From contig CADBRK010000159.1 of NCBI GenBank assembly GCA_902797065.1, positions 1 to 8,007 of the forward strand: a stretch of DNA of 8,007 nt, written 5' to 3'. The stretch comes from an uncultured Ruminococcus sp. (GTDB lineage Bacteria > Bacillota > Clostridia > Oscillospirales > Acutalibacteraceae). Under the pieces are notes generated by a model. The model was not told where the DNA came from and did not search any database. It worked only from the letters and a program-made list of their open reading frames with translations. Both the position numbers and the translations under genes were made by a program. Of the stretch, positions 4,544-8,007 are shown piece by piece; positions within the stretch are counted from its first letter, which is position 1, and every line of letters begins with the position of its first letter.

Positions 4544-6520
4544 TCATGCCGGCGGGATAGTTTCTCTGTGAGCTTCTATAAGCTGACGGATCACATCTTC
4601 GCCTACGTCGTACTTCTCTGCAAGCCGTGCGGAACTGTGCTCCATATAATCAAGCAGGATATGATCGCTTATGGGCGATACGCTGTCCCACAGATGGGCA
4701 AACTCATCTCCGGCATTTTTATCATCGGGGTCTATCCTTTTTACTCCCCTGATAATCCTTTCGGTGTTGATGTCTATATACTTCCGGGCGTCTTTGCCGA
4801 ATGCCCATTCAAACTCCTGAAGTATCGCTTTATCTTCGCTAACGTTTTCGGTACGCTCGCTTAACTTATACGGTCTGCTGTAACCTACCGCCGCCAGCGC
4901 GTCTGAGATGGTTTTCCTCACGCTGCCTTCCTCAATGATATATCCCAGTCCGTAGCCTCTGAGTTCCTCGTTGACCTTCGAGATATGCTCGACCATAAAC
5001 AGCCTGATACCTCGTTTTTTCAGGTTCTTATACAAAACGTCAAACGTCTGAGCGCCTGTCGTGTCTATGCTTCCGATACCGCTCGCGTCCACAATAATAT
5101 AGCGTGTGTCGGGTTTTACCGCGTTTTCTATATCACGTCTGAACCCTTCAGTATTTGCAAAGAAAAGATTACCCTTGAAGCGGTATATCACAACATTTTC
5201 TATAGGGCGTGATTTTGCGTATGAAGCAAGGTTATAGAAATGATTCCTCCCCGGAATAACTCCGAGAAACGCAGTCGGCGGGTCGCTTTCTCTGATGATT
5301 ACATTCAAAAACGACAGCACAACGCCGATCACAACTCCGTAGATCGTGCCGAACACAAGCACGCCGAGGAATGCCGCAGCAAAAATGACAAGCTCCTTGC
5401 GGCTGCTCTTTGCAAGCTTTTTTGCAAGTCCGAACTCTGTTCCGCCCCACAAGGCGCATACAACTATCGACGTAAGCACAGGAACGGGAAGATAACCGAT
5501 AAAGCCCGAAGCGAGCAGGAGTATTACCGCCATAACTACAGCCGCAGTAAGCGACACAAGCTGACTTGTACCCTTGTTACTGTCGTTCATGGTCGTACGC
5601 GATACGCTGCCGTTGAGAGGACACACCCCGATAAAAGACGCAGCGATATTGCACACAGAAAAAGCAAACAGCTCGTTGTTGTCGTCTATTCGGTAGCTGT
5701 TCTTCAGTGCAAAACTCTTTTCGGCAAGCAGAGTTTCCGAGGCTATAACAACAGATATTGAGAGACTCGCCGTAATAGCAATATAGCAGTTCTCCATAGT
5801 GAATGCAGGCATAGCAAAGCTGCCCAAACCCTTCGGAACGTCGGGCAGAGTGTTTATCCCCAGCTTGCCGCAGTAATCAAATAGATACTGTCCGCCTGCC
5901 GCCAGCAGCATTACCGCCGCCGACACGGGTATTTTCGGTATCAGCTTTCCTGAGATCAGGATAACCGCAATGCAAAATACCGAAATGAAAAGCGAGATCA
6001 TATTAAAGCTCTCGGCGGCGGACTCGGCAATATGCCCGACAAGCTCGAACACTTCGCCCGTACCCGACTGTCCGCCGAAAAGCTTTGGTATCTGCATAAG
6101 TATTATTGTACAGCATATGCCGCTTATGAACCCTGCCATTACGGGAGATGAAACGAATCTTGTAAGACTGCCGAACTTAAAGAGTCTGAAAAGCAGCAGC
6201 CATATACCCGTAAAAAAAGCGATCACGGGGACTGTCTCCATAGCCTTCACGCTGCCGCCGATTATCCCGAGCGACGCAAGAGTACCGCCCACAAGCGCCG
6301 CAGGCGCAGCGTCTACCCCGAAGATACACTGAGGCGACGACGACAGCAGTGCAAACAGAAACACGGGTATCACCGAACCGTACAGACCGTACTGAGGCGG
6401 CAGACCTGCTATCTGCGCATAGCCCATAGATATGGGTATGGATACCAGAGCGATAATGATGCCGCTGATAACATCTGTTTTTATATTCTGTTTTTTCAGA
6501 GTTTTTAAACCGACGAGCAT
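4544..6520 (-). CDS. SulP family anion transporter with STAS domain
   Basis: This is a 658-residue inner-membrane transporter of the SulP/SLC26 family, which moves sulfate, bicarbonate or other small anions; which anion is not determinable here. Residues about 15-405 form the hydrophobic transport core with the family signature around residues 27-52 (Pro-x-x-Met-Gly-Tyr-Ala...Gly-Leu-Pro-Pro-Gln-Tyr-Gly-Leu-Tyr) and the later Pro-Leu-Asn-Gly-Ser-Val-Ser-Arg-Thr segment at 301-309. A cytoplasmic STAS domain spans about 438-547, with its conserved loop at 476-490 (Val-Asp-Ala-Ser-Gly-Ile-Gly-Ser-Ile-Asp). About 110 further charged, helical-looking residues (549-658) follow, including Glu-Phe-Glu-Trp-Ala-Phe-Gly at 569-575; most SulP proteins end after STAS. 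The ATG at 6520 has AGAGG 7 nt upstream. The gene stands alone between a 254-nt gap and a 100-nt gap. No carbonic anhydrase or sulfate-assimilation gene is next to it. Confidence 0.93.
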   Translation of the reverse strand: MLVGLKTLKKQNIKTDVISGIIIALVSIPISMGYAQIAGLPPQYGLYGSVIPVFLFALLSSSPQCIFGVDAAPAALVGGTLASLGIIGGSVKAMETVPVIAFFTGIWLLLFRLFKFGSLTRFVSSPVMAGFISGICCTIILMQIPKLFGGQSGTGEVFELVGHIAESAAESFNMISLFISVFCIAVILISGKLIPKIPVSAAVMLLAAGGQYLFDYCGKLGINTLPDVPKGLGSFAMPAFTMENCYIAITASLSISVVIASETLLAEKSFALKNSYRIDDNNELFAFSVCNIAASFIGVCPLNGSVSRTTMNDSNKGTSQLVSLTAAVVMAVILLLASGFIGYLPVPVLTSIVVCALWGGTEFGLAKKLAKSSRKELVIFAAAFLGVLVFGTIYGVVIGVVLSFLNVIIRESDPPTAFLGVIPGRNHFYNLASYAKSRPIENVVIYRFKGNLFFANTEGFRRDIENAVKPDTRYIIVDASGIGSIDTTGAQTFDVLYKNLKKRGIRLFMVEHISKVNEELRGYGLGYIIEEGSVRKTISDALAAVGYSRPYKLSERTENVSEDKAILQEFEWAFGKDARKYIDINTERIIRGVKRIDPDDKNAGDEFAHLWDSVSPISDHILLDYMEHSSARLAEKYDVGEDVIRQLIEAHRETIPPA

Positions 6521-6576
6521 AAGAACGCCTCTTTTCTCTTGCTTCGTATTATGAATTGAGACTGTATAAATTCTAT

Positions 6577-6634
6577 ACTCCCTCCGTCACTTGAACGCTA
6601 AGGCGTTCAGTGCCACCTTCCTCACGAGGAAGGC
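6577..6634. repeat. Palindromic intergenic repeat, probable dispersed (MITE/REP-like) element
   Basis: The first sub-hairpin runs from CAC at 6588 to GTG at 6612: GAACGC (6593-6598) pairs with GCGTTC (6603-6608) around TAAG, extended by further pairs and one bulged T. The second is CCTTCCTC (6616-6623) with GAGGAAGG (6626-6633), 8 perfect complementary bases. On the minus strand the unit runs from GCCTTCCTC to GTGACGGAGGGAGT. That arrangement resembles short non-coding repeats I remember from many Ruminococcus-type genomes. Only one copy is in this window, so dispersal is inferred. It codes for nothing and has no transposase. Confidence 0.55.
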
Positions 6635-6641
6635 AATAAAG

Positions 6642-6656
6642 CCGCATAAAATGCGG
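6642..6656. repeat. Short perfect hairpin
   Basis: CCGCAT (6642-6647) and ATGCGG (6651-6656) form a 6-bp helix with an AAA loop. On the minus strand it is followed by CTTTATT, a poor T-tract, so it could help end the transporter transcript at 6775. It may equally be the outer part of the neighbouring repeat. Confidence 0.4.
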
Positions 6657-6679
6657 AAAATCTCAGGCTCCCGCGCCCC

Positions 6680-6712
6680 TTTCAGGAGAAACGCATTTTG
6701 CCGTCCCTGAAA
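6680..6712 (-). terminator. Candidate stem-loop downstream of the EamA transporter gene
   Basis: TTTCAGG (6680-6686) pairs perfectly with CCTGAAA (6706-6712) across a 19-nt loop. A CC/GG extension is possible outside the helix with one bulged A. It lies 62 nt beyond the transporter stop codon. No T-tract follows on the minus strand (the next bases are GGGGCGC), so it is a structural element whose role in termination is uncertain. Together with the hairpins at 6588-6656 it accounts for most of the 254-nt gap; no gene or clear SulP promoter was found there. Confidence 0.3.
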
Positions 6713-6774
6713 AGGTCGAAACTTTGCGCCTTACCGTAATTTTGACGCGAGTATAAAAGTAAAATAATACTGAA

Positions 6775-7680
6775 TTATGTACGCGAAACGTCAGCGGCGA
6801 CTCGCCGTCCTGCCTTTGGCTTAAACAGACTTTGAAGCAGGATTCCTCCGACTATCAGAACAAGCGCAAACACCGCGTTTACAGTGATCTTTTCTCCGAG
6901 TACAACAGCCGAAATGATTATCGACAAAAACGGCACGAAGTACGCAAGATTTGCTATCCCTGCGGAATCGTCCGCGCCTTTCAGCGCCAACGCCCAGAGA
7001 AGATAAGCCACCGCATTGACTACCACGCCAAGCCACAGCATGCCTATCCACTGTGCGCCCTCTATCGGTTTCCATTCTTCAATAAAAGCGTTTGATGCAA
7101 ACGAACATACAGCCGTTGTCAGCCATATAAACATCATCGTGACATTCTGATCGAGGCTGTGTTTTTTATTGAGAACCGAAAACAGCCCGTAGCATACCGC
7201 AGCAGCAACACATGCGAGTATGCCCGTTATTCTGTTACCCGATCCCGCAGTACCGCCGCCGAGCGTCAGCACGATTATTCCGCAGAACGACATAAGCATT
7301 GCAAGTATCTTGCGGACGGTCAGCTTTTCTTTTAGTATTATGCACGCAAACAGAACGATCATGATCGGCCAGAGATAATTGAGTATACACGCCTCCTGCG
7401 ACCCTAACTCCGCAATTCCGTAGTAATACAGCGCAGAATACATAAAAAGCCCGAGGAAACCGAGTCCCGCCATCTTAAGATAATCGGAGAAGCGATACTT
7501 TTTCATCTCTTTGAACGAGCCTTTGACAATATTAAGTACAAGCAGGAACACAAACGCAAATACGCTGCTCACTGCAAGCGCCTCGAAATTCGGGAAAGTG
7601 TTAAGCACAAGCTTTGCCGCCGTCGCAAGCGTTGACCAGATCAGAACGGTTATCCCTGCATAGATGTAATTCTTTTTCAT
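6775..7680 (-). CDS. EamA-family drug/metabolite transporter (DMT superfamily)
   Basis: This 301-residue integral membrane protein has about ten predicted transmembrane helices, arranged as two EamA repeats (about 5-139 and 152-287). The family exports amino acids, nucleosides or other small metabolites by secondary transport; the substrate is unknown here. Marks of the family are the Leu-Asn-Tyr-Leu-Trp-Pro segment ahead of a helix ending in Leu-Lys-Glu-Lys-Leu-Thr in the first repeat, and the matching Tyr-Phe-Val-Pro...Leu-Gly-Glu-Lys-Ile-Thr in the second. The C-terminus is short and basic, as expected for a cytoplasmic tail. The ATG at 7680 starts 6 nt after the stop of the upstream helicase gene, with only a weak ribosome binding site, so co-transcription and probable translational coupling are likely. 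The pairing with a helicase does not suggest a shared function. Confidence 0.9.
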   Translation of the reverse strand: MKKNYIYAGITVLIWSTLATAAKLVLNTFPNFEALAVSSVFAFVFLLVLNIVKGSFKEMKKYRFSDYLKMAGLGFLGLFMYSALYYYGIAELGSQEACILNYLWPIMIVLFACIILKEKLTVRKILAMLMSFCGIIVLTLGGGTAGSGNRITGILACVAAAVCYGLFSVLNKKHSLDQNVTMMFIWLTTAVCSFASNAFIEEWKPIEGAQWIGMLWLGVVVNAVAYLLWALALKGADDSAGIANLAYFVPFLSIIISAVVLGEKITVNAVFALVLIVGGILLQSLFKPKAGRRVAADVSRT

Positions 7681-7686
7681 ATTATC

Positions 7687-8007
7687 TTACAGCTTTTCAA
7701 GCTTTCCGAAGTTCGCCATAAGCTTCTTTGTGCCGACGGTATCAAACATTATCTCAAGCAGAGTATCGTTGCCGACTTTAGTCGCATTGAGCACAACGCC
7801 TTTGCCGAAAGTGCCGTGTTTGACCGTATCTCCGACAGAAAAGTTCTTTCCGGTACTCTTTACGGCGGCTGCCTTTGCCGGAGTCGGGTTTTGCGTGAAA
7901 GTCGCAGCAGACGCCATAAAGCTCACCTTCGGCTTTGCGTTATTCACGATAGCCTGCTTTTCGGGCGAAAGCACAGGCCATGTCTCCTCTATATACTCCG
8001 AGGGTAT
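7687..8007 (-). CDS. pcrA: C-terminal end of PcrA/UvrD-type DNA helicase, truncated by window edge
   Basis: The minus-strand frame stays open from the TAA at 7689-7687 to the window edge, giving the last 106 residues; the GTG at 7974 is an internal codon and not a start. The visible part begins Ile-Pro-Ser-Glu-Tyr-Ile-Glu-Glu, like the end of the helicase core in PcrA. A low-complexity Ala/Pro/Lys linker follows, then a small C-terminal Tudor-like domain (visible residues about 55-106) with Val-Gly-Asp-x-Val-x-His-x-x-Phe-Gly-x-Gly-Val and Gly-Thr-Lys-Lys-Leu-Met-Ala-Asn-Phe-x-Lys-Leu-Glu. PcrA is a 3'-5' SF1 helicase acting in DNA repair and plasmid replication, and its C-terminal domain binds RNA polymerase in Bacillus-type bacteria. 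The motor domains are outside the window, so the exact helicase subtype is inferred from this tail. Confidence 0.87.
   Translation of the reverse strand: MPSEYIEETWPVLSPEKQAIVNNAKPKVSFMASAATFTQNPTPAKAAAVKSTGKNFSVGDTVKHGTFGKGVVLNATKVGNDTLLEIMFDTVGTKKLMANFGKLEKL

Noticed and set aside
4524..4560. Terminator at the end of the SulP gene
   Set aside because: CCGG-CATGA-CCGG and a CCGCC/GGCGG pairing are present but mutually exclusive, overlap the stop codon region and lack a T-tract on the minus strand.
5240..5761. Plus-strand open frame of 173 codons inside the SulP gene
   Set aside because: It is antisense to the conserved transport core, has a strongly biased Arg/His/Lys composition and no family resemblance.
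6541..6600. Promoter for the SulP gene
   Set aside because: CATAAT at 6553-6548 and TATAGA at 6577-6572 resemble -10 boxes, but no acceptable -35 lies 16-18 nt upstream of either.
7687..7974. Stand-alone 95-residue protein starting at GTG 7974
   Set aside because: The frame stays open to the window edge with residues typical of the end of a PcrA-type helicase core, so this is the tail of a larger protein.
1..8007. CRISPR array, tRNA, rRNA, transposase, prophage or defence system
   Set aside because: No regularly spaced repeats, cloverleaf, rRNA core sequence, or protein with such a domain was found on either strand.

Overview
The window looks like ordinary chromosome of a Clostridia-class Firmicute, most likely a Ruminococcus-like member of the Oscillospirales. 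The reasons are a GroEL with a short Ala/Pro tail ending in Met-Gly-Gly-Met-Tyr, a tetrahydrofolate (THF) riboswitch of the kind found in Gram-positive folate genes, AGG-type ribosome binding sites, and mid-range GC. The taxon is inferred from sequence character only. No CRISPR array, rRNA, tRNA, transposase or phage gene is visible.

Layout. Positions 1-1479 (+) hold the 3' nine-tenths of groEL, closed by a strong intrinsic terminator. A lower-GC GNAT acetyltransferase gene (1614-2366, +) follows with its own promoter. A long stem-loop at 2403-2432 separates it from genes running the other way. From there to the right edge every gene is on the minus strand. Read in the direction of transcription, these are: the 3' end of a pcrA/uvrD-type helicase (8007-7687) followed 6 nt later by an EamA drug/metabolite transporter (7680-6775); a 254-nt gap with several hairpins and a probable dispersed repeat; a SulP anion transporter with a STAS domain and an extra C-terminal region (6520-4544); an orotate-phosphoribosyltransferase-like protein (4443-3808); a 272-nt leader carrying a THF riboswitch; folE (3535-2978); and an HD-domain phosphohydrolase (2981-2490) whose start codon overlaps the folE stop.

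The most informative part is the folE leader. A promoter at 3737-3709 is followed by an aptamer (3687-3593) with the conserved THF-riboswitch core GCGUUAAGUG, matching P1 and P2 helices and a candidate pseudoknot. A 13-bp helix downstream swallows the folE ribosome binding site. A 7-bp alternative pairing between the 3' side of the aptamer and this helix suggests a mutually exclusive ON/OFF switch. Because the HD gene is translationally coupled to folE, the riboswitch should control it too, which makes it a candidate for a folate-pathway step. The other genes look like independent housekeeping or transport units; nothing in the window links them functionally to the folate pair.
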